Positions 47,671-55,294 of a stretch of 64,000 bases of DNA are shown here, one piece after another. The DNA lies in the NCBI GenBank assembly GCA_028690665.1, contig JAQVAV010000008.1, forward strand, positions 49,273 to 113,272, given 5' to 3'. This DNA is from Paludibacter sp. (GTDB lineage: Bacteria; Bacteroidota; Bacteroidia; Bacteroidales; Paludibacteraceae). Both the position numbers and the translations under genes were made by a program. Each line of letters begins with the position of its first letter. The first letter of the stretch is position 1. Below the pieces are notes generated by a model. That model was not told where the DNA came from and searched no databases. It was given only the letters and a program-made list of their open reading frames with translations.

Positions 47671-49812
47671 ATGAAAAAAAAGAAAATTTACATCTTATTA
47701 CTTTCTCTGTTTTATATCTTTAGTTCAGGTATAACACAAGCAGGTAACCAACAAAAAAGTAAAACAACGGTAGTCGGGAAAATAGAGGCATTGGTTATCC
47801 TCATTGAATTTGCAGACAGAGATGAATATTTCTCAAAAGCCGAGGTTGACAATTTTTTCAATCAGGTTGGCTATAACAAATATGATGACAATGGTTCTGT
47901 ACACGACTACTGGTACGCTGTATCTCAGGGACGGGTTAGTGTACATGCCAATGTAGAAGGATATTATCGTGCTCCTAAAAATTTCGATTATTACGATACA
48001 GAGGATGGCGGACACACATCCGAATTACTTGACTCTGCTTTAAACTGGCTTGATAAACAAGGATTTGATTTTTCAACTCTGACCGTGGACGAAAATAATA
48101 ATATCAAAGGACTTAGTTTCCAGTTTGTGGGAAATTCTGGAGCGAAAGGGTTGTGGGGACATTCAAGCTCTCATGTTCGGTCGTTTGATGGAGTAAATAC
48201 AAAATCGTATCAAATATCAGAGTTAGGAACAAGCGAAATGCACTTAGGCGGAATTTGCCATGAACAAGGACACATGTTATTTGGTTGGCCCGACTCGTAT
48301 GATATTGATTCCAGTAACGGTGGTTCATCAGGTTGTGGAAAATTCGACTTAATGGGCGCCGGAAATTCCGACAACACAGGTGCTCCAAGCAGTAATCCCA
48401 TGCCACCCAATCCCTATTTTCGCTATCTTGCAGGTTGGAACGATTTGATTCCGTTGAATAACTTTCCGAATGATACAACTCTTAAAATCATTGCTAACAA
48501 CTGGAATACCTACGTTTACCGGAATCCTGACCGTGCAGGAGAAATGTTTATTGTTGAAGCAAGGGAAAAACCATACCGAAATGTAGACATGCCGGGAGAA
48601 GGAGTACTTATCTGGCATATCGACAGTGTCATTTCCAATAATGCAAACCAGCAACACACAGAATCCCAGCACTATAAGGTATCTGTTGTTCAAGCCGATA
48701 ATAAATACCAATTAGAAAGCGGGGCAAATACAGGAGATGCTAATGATTATTTTAAGGCAGGGACATACAGTACTGTAACATACAATCATACCCGCTGGTG
48801 GAATTCGGCTTATTCGGGACTTGTTCTCAGAAATATCGGGTCGGTGGCTGATACTATGACCATGCAATATGGGAGTTATAATGCTACCGACATTGGCATT
48901 AAATCAAGCAAAACAAACGGAGGAACTATCAGCCCTTACGGGTTAAGATATTTCACAAAAAATAGTGATCAAAAATTTACAGCAACTCCGCTTGACGAAT
49001 TTGATATTTACAATTGTTCTGTTGATAATGATTCTTTAGGGGAAATATCCAGTTACGAATTTACCAACATAGAAGCTCCTCACAGCATAATGTTCAGCTT
49101 TGCACGCAAATCTGTAAGGCTCAAAGACACATCAACCGGAGCTAATTACAGTTATTACGAAGGGAGCTGGACTTCTATGCCCGATTTTAGCAGCCTTACT
49201 CCTGTGCAAACAGGTACACTCAGGCTATTAACAATTTCTATTCCGAACGGAGCAAGTGATAATTACGGAGTCCGCTATACCGGATATATTTATGCCCCTC
49301 AGGATGGTGAATACACTTTTTATATGACAGCGGACGATGGTTGTAGTCTGAGCATTGGCAGTACAGAAATTGTATCTAACCAGTGTCAACCCGAAACTTC
49401 CGGTAGCATAATATTACGGGAAGGTTACCATCCGGTTACCATCGACTTTTTTGAAGCACAAATTAGTCAATCAATGTCAATATATTGGAGCGGACCGACT
49501 TTTCCAAAGAAAAAACTGAGCTATCTCACAATAGGTACGGAAGATAACACAGCTGTAAAAAAAATCAGCAATAGCAATGTTCGCGTATGGTCTGATAACA
49601 CAAACTTTATATTTAGTTGTCCTGATTATAATATTATTCATGCAGACATCTACAATATAACCGGAATGTTGATAGAAAGTAAAACATTAACCATCTCGAA
49701 TGGGAAAGCAACACTACCTAATTCAGATTATAAAAACGGAGTGTATCTCGTCAAATTGACCGGACAAAACAACGATCTCATTGAAAATCAGAAAGTTTTT
49801 GTACAGCATTAA
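47671..49812 (+). CDS. M6-family metalloprotease with PA14-like domain and type IX sorting domain
   Basis: A 713-residue exported protein (signal peptide about 1-24). The catalytic domain has VLIEFADRDEYF, SVHDYWYAVSQGRVSVHANVEGYY and CHEQGHMLFGWPDSYD, giving HExxH at residues 197-201 and the extra M6 Asp at 208. At about 495-625 is a PA14-like module (VRYTGYIYAPQDGEYTFYMTADDGCSLSIG). The last 80 or so residues (IYNITGMLIESKTLTISNG then YKNGVYLVKL) are a type A sorting domain recognised by the type IX secretion system. It is 38 bp after the last GH92 gene and ends in a terminator, so it is the last gene of the unit. Probably secreted or surface bound and acting on proteins. Confidence 0.92.
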   Translation: MKKKKIYILLLSLFYIFSSGITQAGNQQKSKTTVVGKIEALVILIEFADRDEYFSKAEVDNFFNQVGYNKYDDNGSVHDYWYAVSQGRVSVHANVEGYYRAPKNFDYYDTEDGGHTSELLDSALNWLDKQGFDFSTLTVDENNNIKGLSFQFVGNSGAKGLWGHSSSHVRSFDGVNTKSYQISELGTSEMHLGGICHEQGHMLFGWPDSYDIDSSNGGSSGCGKFDLMGAGNSDNTGAPSSNPMPPNPYFRYLAGWNDLIPLNNFPNDTTLKIIANNWNTYVYRNPDRAGEMFIVEAREKPYRNVDMPGEGVLIWHIDSVISNNANQQHTESQHYKVSVVQADNKYQLESGANTGDANDYFKAGTYSTVTYNHTRWWNSAYSGLVLRNIGSVADTMTMQYGSYNATDIGIKSSKTNGGTISPYGLRYFTKNSDQKFTATPLDEFDIYNCSVDNDSLGEISSYEFTNIEAPHSIMFSFARKSVRLKDTSTGANYSYYEGSWTSMPDFSSLTPVQTGTLRLLTISIPNGASDNYGVRYTGYIYAPQDGEYTFYMTADDGCSLSIGSTEIVSNQCQPETSGSIILREGYHPVTIDFFEAQISQSMSIYWSGPTFPKKKLSYLTIGTEDNTAVKKISNSNVRVWSDNTNFIFSCPDYNIIHADIYNITGMLIESKTLTISNGKATLPNSDYKNGVYLVKLTGQNNDLIENQKVFVQH

Positions 49813-49865
49813 AAATTCACATTTTTCTATTCTATAAAGATCTCATAGCGAGTTATACATAATAC

Positions 49866-49920
49866 AAAAGTCCTCTTGAGTATCCTGATTTCAGGAACAC
49901 AAGGGGACTTTTATTTTTAA
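49866..49920 (+). terminator. Terminator of the GH92/protease operon
   Basis: AAAAGTCC at 49867-49874 pairs with GGACTTTT at 49905-49912, with CTTG/CAAG and CTG/CAG adding inner pairs, followed by ATTTTTAA. It begins about 55 bp after the stop codon. Confidence 0.82.
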
Positions 49921-50103
49921 TTGAAATATCCCTTTTGAGAATTTGCAACCAGCTTTAGATACTCTAAAGAAATTTTACCCGAACAGATATCAGTTCAAAA
50001 ACAAGAATAACAAACAATCAATTGAATATCAATAGAAAACGAATACCGAGATGTATAACCAATAATTTATTAACACTTAAATTTATCTCCGAATATATCT
50101 AAT

Positions 50104-50538
50104 TACCTGAGTTTGCCTTTCAAAGAGAGTCGAGCCCTTTTCCATTTATAGCCGAGCATCTTTTAAAAAATTCCGCAAAGTTCTTTTACAGATGATTATA
50201 TTATGCTCTTCCTTTAGATAAGTAAGTATATTTTTTATGTTGCGATTATGAAGTTCAACTTGTTCTTTAATCACCTCTTCAAAGCCTTCTAATCGGGTTT
50301 TTACTCCTCTGCCAGAAGCAATTAGAAGAGAATTAACACCTTCTAAATCCCACTTGTTGAACCATCGTTCAATTGTTTTTCTTTCAACATCAAAAATCAT
50401 CGTCAAGTCCTTAATAATGCGTCTTTGATGTGATAAAAGAAGGCACTGACTGCGTTTTCTTATGGTATGGTTGGTACTAGTTTTGATAAGCAACTCTAAT
50501 AGCTCAATATCCTCTATTTTTAGTTTTATATATCTCAT
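50104..50538 (-). pseudogene. Remnant of an IS630-family transposase (truncated, frameshifted)
   Basis: The frame from 50538 encodes 130 residues with an IS630-type N-terminal helix-turn-helix (HQRRIIKDLTMIFDVERKTIERWFNKW) and the homeodomain-like second half (LKEEHNIIICKRTLRNFLK). It stops at 50146. In the +1 frame right after, the minus strand reads MLGYKWKRARLSLKGKLR and then stops at 50104, which is the expected continuation (LKxLGYSWKRxRxS). A run of T then A at the junction is where the frame shifts. The DDE catalytic part is absent and the next 290 bp to the GH92 operon hold no transposase sequence, so this is a dead end fragment. No terminal inverted repeats were identified. Confidence 0.8.
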
Positions 50539-50602
50539 ATTGAGACAAATACACGAATATTAACACATAACACCAAAGAAATGGTGTATTATATTATTCC
50601 AG

Positions 50603-51034
50603 CTACTTAGCTTCTTCTATTTGTTGAATTTTTTTCCTTATTTTATCAGGAAGATACTGCTTTTCCCCTTTCCGAAAATCATAAAAAACAATAACATCCT
50701 CTACTTTAGCAACCAATTCTGTTCGACTGTTATAAATTTCATGTAATAATTTAAAACTGGTGTTTTTTATACCCTCAACTTTAGAGAAAACAGTTACCCT
50801 GTCCGGAAAAAACAAAGGTTTTAGAAACTGACTGGATATTGCCGCCAGTATAGGCCCTTTTTGTTCGGTCTCATGCATTTGCATTAAACCAATTCGGGAA
50901 AGATACTCAACACGTCCCGATTGGGCATATCTCATCATACGTAAATTGTTTACATGCCCAAAGCTATCAATATCACTCCAGTCAACTCTAAGTTCCAATT
51001 TTTGTGAATAATTTTTTGATTGATTAGTCATCAT
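50603..51034 (-). CDS. Acyl-CoA/acyl-ACP thioesterase (hot-dog fold, YbgC-like)
   Basis: A 143-residue hot-dog thioesterase. RVDWSDIDSFGHVNNLRMMRYAQSGRVEYL at about residues 16-45 carries the 4HBT motif with catalytic Asp in SDIDSFGHVNN. The second half (SQFLKPLFFPDRVTVFSKVEGIKNTSFKLLHEI) is also typical. It cleaves acyl thioesters in the cytoplasm; chain preference is unknown. Its ATG overlaps the nspC stop by 4 bp, so it is translationally coupled with nspC. Confidence 0.87.
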   Translation of the reverse strand: MMTNQSKNYSQKLELRVDWSDIDSFGHVNNLRMMRYAQSGRVEYLSRIGLMQMHETEQKGPILAAISSQFLKPLFFPDRVTVFSKVEGIKNTSFKLLHEIYNSRTELVAKVEDVIVFYDFRKGEKQYLPDKIRKKIQQIEEAK

Positions 51035-52164
51035 GACATTCTGTTTTTATAATCTTCATATCCGAATTTCCGGATAAGTTTAAACTCATTATTTTTTGTC
51101 CAAATTCCGATAGAAGGATGAGAGACTCCGTTAAACATGGTAGTCTTCACCATAGTGTAGTGAATCATATCTTCAAAAACAATACGGTCTCCGACCTTCA
51201 GCCCTCTATCAAACGACCATGAACCATAAAAGTCACCGGACAGACAACTATTTCCGCCCATGCGGTAAGTCGGCTTTCCGAGAATAACATCGGTTGCACC
51301 AATAATTGCCGGCTTATAAGGCATCTCGAGGCAATCGGGCATGTGGCACGAAAAAGAAACATCAAGCATCGCCGTTTTGATTCCCTTATTTTCCACAATA
51401 TCAATAACAGAAGAAACCAATACACCTGTTCGCCATGCAAAAGCACTTCCGGGTTCCAGAATAATTTGCAAATGAGGATATTTTGTTTTAAAATTTTGAA
51501 GCAATTTTATCAAATGCTCCACATCATAATCTTCGCGGGTCATCAGGTGGCCGCCCCCCATATTAAGCCATTTTATCTGAGCGAAATACTTTCCGAATTT
51601 TTCCTCAACCACAGCTAATGTTTTTTCCAAATCATACGAAGTAGATTCGCAAAGTGTATGAAAATGCAATCCTTCAATTCCTTCCGGCAGGCGGTCGCCC
51701 AACAATTCGGACACAACACCTAAACGCGAACCAGGTGCGCAGGGATTGTACAAATCAGTTTCCACATCCGAAAATTCAGGATTAATTCGCAAACCGCAGG
51801 AGATATTGTAAAACTGAGTCTGAGGATATAGTTTCTCGAACTGTGATAACGAGTTGAACGTAATATGACTGCTGCATTTCATAATTTCGGGAAATTCCCG
51901 ATCGGTATAAGCCGGGCCATAAGTGTGAGCCGGGCTTCCCATCTCCTCGAAAGCCAGCCGGGCTTCAGCTAATGACGAAGCTGTAGAATACGGAATATAT
52001 TCGCGTACAATGGGAAAAACCGACCACATAGCAAAAGCTTTGAATGCCAAGATAATTTCCACCCCGGCACGATCTTTAACCGATTTTATCAATTCAAGAT
52101 TTTTACGAAAAGCCGTTTCGTCTAAGACATAACAAGGTGAGGGTATTTTTGAATAGTCTATCAT
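51031..52164 (-). CDS. nspC: Carboxynorspermidine/carboxyspermidine decarboxylase
   Basis: A 377-residue PLP enzyme of the alanine-racemase-like fold-III family. The PLP lysine is in LAFKAFAMW (Lys42), the phosphate and substrate loops are in LNMGGGHLMTREDYD and LEPGSAFAWRTG, and the catalytic Cys region is in YRMGGNSCLSGDFYG. It decarboxylates carboxyspermidine or carboxynorspermidine, the last step of the alternative spermidine route of Bacteroidota. The partner dehydrogenase is not in the window. Promoter box about 45 bp upstream. Confidence 0.94.
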   Translation of the reverse strand: MIDYSKIPSPCYVLDETAFRKNLELIKSVKDRAGVEIILAFKAFAMWSVFPIVREYIPYSTASSLAEARLAFEEMGSPAHTYGPAYTDREFPEIMKCSSHITFNSLSQFEKLYPQTQFYNISCGLRINPEFSDVETDLYNPCAPGSRLGVVSELLGDRLPEGIEGLHFHTLCESTSYDLEKTLAVVEEKFGKYFAQIKWLNMGGGHLMTREDYDVEHLIKLLQNFKTKYPHLQIILEPGSAFAWRTGVLVSSVIDIVENKGIKTAMLDVSFSCHMPDCLEMPYKPAIIGATDVILGKPTYRMGGNSCLSGDFYGSWSFDRGLKVGDRIVFEDMIHYTMVKTTMFNGVSHPSIGIWTKNNEFKLIRKFGYEDYKNRMS

Positions 52165-52208
52165 TATCAGGAATTATATACTATTGAATTTTTAAAATAT
52201 TTCAGCAG

Positions 52209-52216
52209 CAAAAGTA
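52209..52216 (-). promoter_or_regulatory. Candidate -7 box of nspC-thioesterase
   Basis: CAAAAGTA on the plus strand is TACTTTTG on the minus strand, matching TAnnTTTG. A TTG lies 17 bp upstream of it, slightly short of the ideal spacer. Confidence 0.5.
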
Positions 52217-52227
52217 ATAAAAACATA

Positions 52228-53103
52228 TCATTTCAACTCCTTTGCTCCCCTCACTTCCGATGACACTTCATTGGTCCAGCCGGCTTGTTGGAAAACTCCG
52301 GTTTGCACTTTGATAAAACGGATGTCTGTCAAATACACCGAATTCCCTAATGAATCAACAGCATTGGAAATATCAAGTTTGTTAGCTCCAATGGATGAGT
52401 CGTAGTCGGTTCCATAATTATTTTCGGCATACCCCCATGTAAAACGATCTTTGGGAACTGTCCAGTACTGCACGCCATTCACCGGATTGTTTTCGTAAGA
52501 ATCCGGCAAACAGGTACCATAAAGAGTTATACTATCTCCCGGAGTTTCCGGCCACCACCAACCGGATGAGTTCGTGGCTCCATATCCGCAAATCAATTCT
52601 CCCCGGGTCCCATCACTGTCAAGCCAAGTAATATTCGAACTGTCATTAATCGCTTTATAATACTTTACCCAATAATTTTTTTTAGAATTTTCAAACTGAT
52701 TTCCTTTTAGTTCGTACCATGTTTCATTCGGGAGTCCGTCTCCGTTTACATCCTGCATAACATACACGACTGCCGGCTCAGGCATAATACCCTGCAAAGC
52801 ATAAACTTCAAAATCAGCACTATCGTGATTGGCAATATTATGATCAAAACCAGCCACAACATATCCTCCGAAACCTCCAAGATAAAGCCAGCCGGTTTTA
52901 TCATCCGGATTTCCGATAAAATTTAAAGTATCGTTCATTTGTGCAATTTTCGAATATTGTCCCGGCCCGTAGACGTATTCAAAAATCCGCGTTATATATT
53001 CGGAATCAGAAGTATTTTCAACTTCCGGTTCGTCGGTCTGACATGAAACGAGAAACGCCAATGGAACAAATAGAAAAAACTGAATTAATTTAGGATTAAT
53101 CAT
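52228..53103 (-). CDS. Cell-surface lipoprotein of unknown function
   Basis: A 291-residue lipoprotein from the ATG at 53103 (MINPKLIQFFLFVPLAFLVSC, lipobox LVSC); the frame is open eight codons upstream. The mature part has a beta-rich layout with GGFGGYVVAGFDHNIAN, a DVNGDGLPNETWYEL segment like a calcium-binding EF-hand or thrombospondin type 3 loop, GWWWPETPGDSITLYG, and LTDIRFIKVQTGVFQQAGWTNEVS. This layout recurs in Bacteroidota cell-surface proteins, but I do not recognise a named family or substrate. It stands 60 bp before nspC on the same strand. Confidence 0.72.
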   Translation of the reverse strand: MINPKLIQFFLFVPLAFLVSCQTDEPEVENTSDSEYITRIFEYVYGPGQYSKIAQMNDTLNFIGNPDDKTGWLYLGGFGGYVVAGFDHNIANHDSADFEVYALQGIMPEPAVVYVMQDVNGDGLPNETWYELKGNQFENSKKNYWVKYYKAINDSSNITWLDSDGTRGELICGYGATNSSGWWWPETPGDSITLYGTCLPDSYENNPVNGVQYWTVPKDRFTWGYAENNYGTDYDSSIGANKLDISNAVDSLGNSVYLTDIRFIKVQTGVFQQAGWTNEVSSEVRGAKELK

Positions 53104-53230
53104 CTGAAAAACAATTAAAAAGCACACAAAATGTTTATATATAGAAGTTGAATTACTACAAAAAAATGCAACAACTCATTACGAAATAGCAATTTATAAC
53201 AATAATATTTCTTTAAAATTTCGGGATCAA

Positions 53231-53827
53231 TCATCCTCTTTGCCTTTCGAGCAAAATCATCATCATTAAACCGAGCAGGATTCGTTCTTCCTCACCTTGT
53301 TCAAATGAGGTGAGTTTTTCAATGGTAAATCTGCGCCCGAAAAAGGAGGGCTCTTTCTTCAAACGAGCAACCTGGGTTCCATTTGGCCGGATAACGGCAT
53401 AAGCCGGATGAAACAAATAGCCTGAAAGTAAACTCAGAAAAGGAATTTCATCCAACATCGAATCAAACACCTTTGCCCAGGGATTTTCTTCCTGAACAAC
53501 CAAATCCGGTTGTTGGTTTTCGTCAAGAATTTCGTAATGCGCTTTCCATAGAGATTTCCAGCCTCTCCGGACAACGCGTCCCAACTCAAAACCCATTGGA
53601 TTTGTAAAAGTATAAGTTGCCGAAAAATCGAGCCATTTATTCGCTCTGATAGTATATAAAAGCTGAGAACGACTTTCGTTATTAAACACCTGTACTTCTT
53701 CTATCAGTCTCAACATTTTTTGTCGAACATAAGCAACTGTCGTACCAGCTGCATCCTGCGCAACAAAATCATTGCTGAGCGTGGTAATTTTAAATGTAAG
53801 GTTTAAGGGAAAATTTAAAGAATTCAT
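53231..53827 (-). CDS. LURP-one/Tubby-like domain protein
   Basis: A 198-residue protein without a signal peptide. It has the repeated strand pattern of LURP-one-related (Tubby C-terminal-like) proteins: LNLTFKITTLSNDFVAQDAAGTTVAYVRQKMLRLIEEVQVF, then RSQLLYTIRANKWLDFSATYTFTNPMGFELGRVVRRGWKSLWKAHYEIL, ending with a hydrophobic helix (LLGLMMMILLERQRG). The fold is shared with plant LURP-one and phospholipid scramblases. Function in bacteria is not established. It sits 23 bp upstream of (after) the M23 gene end on the same strand; a shared transcript is possible. Confidence 0.65.
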   Translation of the reverse strand: MNSLNFPLNLTFKITTLSNDFVAQDAAGTTVAYVRQKMLRLIEEVQVFNNESRSQLLYTIRANKWLDFSATYTFTNPMGFELGRVVRRGWKSLWKAHYEILDENQQPDLVVQEENPWAKVFDSMLDEIPFLSLLSGYLFHPAYAVIRPNGTQVARLKKEPSFFGRRFTIEKLTSFEQGEEERILLGLMMMILLERQRG

Positions 53828-53850
53828 AGCCAGATGTTTTTACCGAGTTA

Positions 53851-54717
53851 TTACCAGATTCTGATTTTTTGATCTAACTGAAGTTTTTTATTCGATTTAA
53901 TATTGTTCAGCCGGCACAAATTCTTCACACTGGTACCGTTACGCATCGCAATCTGACTCAATGTATCTCCCTTACGTACCCTGTAGTATTTTGCAGCTTT
54001 CAAAGCCTGTACTTCCCGTTGATAATAAAACGATTTTCGTTTCGTCATCTCGTACATATCATTGTGCACCCGGCCTACATTAAAATTAATTATATTCGCA
54101 GGATTAACTGCATTGCCAAGATAACGGGTTTCAAAATGAAGATGAGGGCCTGTAGATCGTCCAGTATTGCCCCCCAGGGCTATTACGTCACCTCCTTTTA
54201 CATCCTGATTTAAATACACCAGAACTTTTGACAAATGGGCATAAACCGTTTCCAAACCATTATTATGCCTCACAACAATATAATGCCCGTATCCACGTGC
54301 TTCATAATCAATAATTCTTACTTTACCATCGAAAGCTACATGTACAGAATCACCCACCGCTAATCGTAAATCGGTACCATAATGATAGCGGTATTTCCGG
54401 GGGCCAAAATCGGAAGTAATTATCCCCGGGACAGGAAGATGAAAATTTTTCACATCAATCCGAACTGTGTCGGGCAAGCTGTCAACCGGAATTTTATACG
54501 GATTCAACCGGTCACATGTCCAGATATTATTATAAATATCGTCAGCCGGATGATTTTCCATCAAATCATCCGAACTGTCGTTAAACATTTCTTTATAGAT
54601 ATTGGCCGTATCCCTTTTAGCAACGATATTGGGTTTTGCTTTGTTGTCTGCATTTATATGACAGACAGTCACTAAAAAGAATATTAATGATATTGATTTC
54701 TTGCTGGAAATAAACAT
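53851..54717 (-). CDS. M23-family peptidoglycan endopeptidase with C-terminal LysM domain
   Basis: A 288-residue exported protein from the ATG at 54717 (MFISSKKSISLIFFLVTVCHINAD, signal peptide); seven upstream codons are open. The M23 domain has SDFGPRKYRYHYGTDLRLAVGD (HxxxD zinc ligands) and GPHLHFETR (HxH). The last 48 or so residues, YYRVRKGDTLSQIAMRNGTSVKNLCRLNNI, are a LysM module that binds peptidoglycan. All zinc ligands are present, so it is likely an active endopeptidase acting in the periplasm on cell-wall cross-links. LysM at the C terminus is a common Bacteroidota arrangement. Confidence 0.92.
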   Translation of the reverse strand: MFISSKKSISLIFFLVTVCHINADNKAKPNIVAKRDTANIYKEMFNDSSDDLMENHPADDIYNNIWTCDRLNPYKIPVDSLPDTVRIDVKNFHLPVPGIITSDFGPRKYRYHYGTDLRLAVGDSVHVAFDGKVRIIDYEARGYGHYIVVRHNNGLETVYAHLSKVLVYLNQDVKGGDVIALGGNTGRSTGPHLHFETRYLGNAVNPANIINFNVGRVHNDMYEMTKRKSFYYQREVQALKAAKYYRVRKGDTLSQIAMRNGTSVKNLCRLNNIKSNKKLQLDQKIRIW

Positions 54718-54755
54718 GGAATATATTTTATAGCACACTCGGCCAATAAAATTCG

Positions 54756-55220
54756 TTAAATAATTTCGTCTTCCGAGTAAATGTATTCTAAATAAGATTG
54801 TTTATAATCAAAAATTTCATCTTCTCTGAAAAATCTTGCTAACTCGGCATCAGCTGTTTTTACTGAGTCGGAAGTATGAATGATATTCCATTGCACGCTC
54901 ATGCTGAAATCACCACGAATTGTGCCGACAGCAGCTTCCCTTCCGTTAGTTGCTCCGGCCAAAATATGCGTCACATGTACCGCATCCATTCCTCTTAAAC
55001 ACAAAACGATAACCGGTGTAGCCTTCATCGCAGCTTTTACACGCGGGAAAAACGGCTTATCGGCAATATGAGCATAATGTTCTGCCAGCAATTCGTCAGT
55101 AAGCTGGATCATTTTAACACCACATACCTGGAGGCCTTTTTGTTCAAAACGTGTAATAACTTCTCCAATTAAACCCCTTTGAATAGTACCAGGTTTAATA
55201 ATTACAAGTGTTTTTTCCAT
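54756..55220 (-). CDS. ndk: Nucleoside diphosphate kinase
   Basis: A 154-residue enzyme, normal length. TLVIIKPGTIQRGLIGEVI is the start motif, LAGATNGREAAVGTIRGDF the nucleotide loop, and NIIHTSDSVKTADAE holds the phospho-histidine His115. The usual HGSDS is HTSDS here, a mild change next to the catalytic His. It equalises nucleoside triphosphate pools. It has a full Bacteroidota promoter just upstream. Confidence 0.95.
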   Translation of the reverse strand: MEKTLVIIKPGTIQRGLIGEVITRFEQKGLQVCGVKMIQLTDELLAEHYAHIADKPFFPRVKAAMKATPVIVLCLRGMDAVHVTHILAGATNGREAAVGTIRGDFSMSVQWNIIHTSDSVKTADAELARFFREDEIFDYKQSYLEYIYSEDEII

Positions 55221-55248
55221 ATAGTATTTATTGTTGATTAAAGTTGCC

Positions 55249-55279
55249 CAAAAGTAATTATTTGGATTTATCAGTCAAA
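55249..55279 (-). promoter_or_regulatory. Bacteroidota-type promoter of ndk
   Basis: On the minus strand TTTG at 55279-55276, a 19-bp spacer, and TACTTTTG at 55256-55249. Both elements and the spacing match the consensus. The predicted start is about 20 bp before the ndk ATG. Confidence 0.75.
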
Positions 55280-55294
55280 ACAAATTCAAGATTC

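Noticed and set aside
39523..49812. Classical polysaccharide utilisation locus
   Set aside because: No SusC/SusD pair, hybrid two-component sensor or sigma/anti-sigma pair lies in or next to the GH92 unit.
50146..50538. Intact small helix-turn-helix regulator
   Set aside because: The sequence continues in another frame with IS630 transposase residues, so it is a broken transposase and not a regulator.
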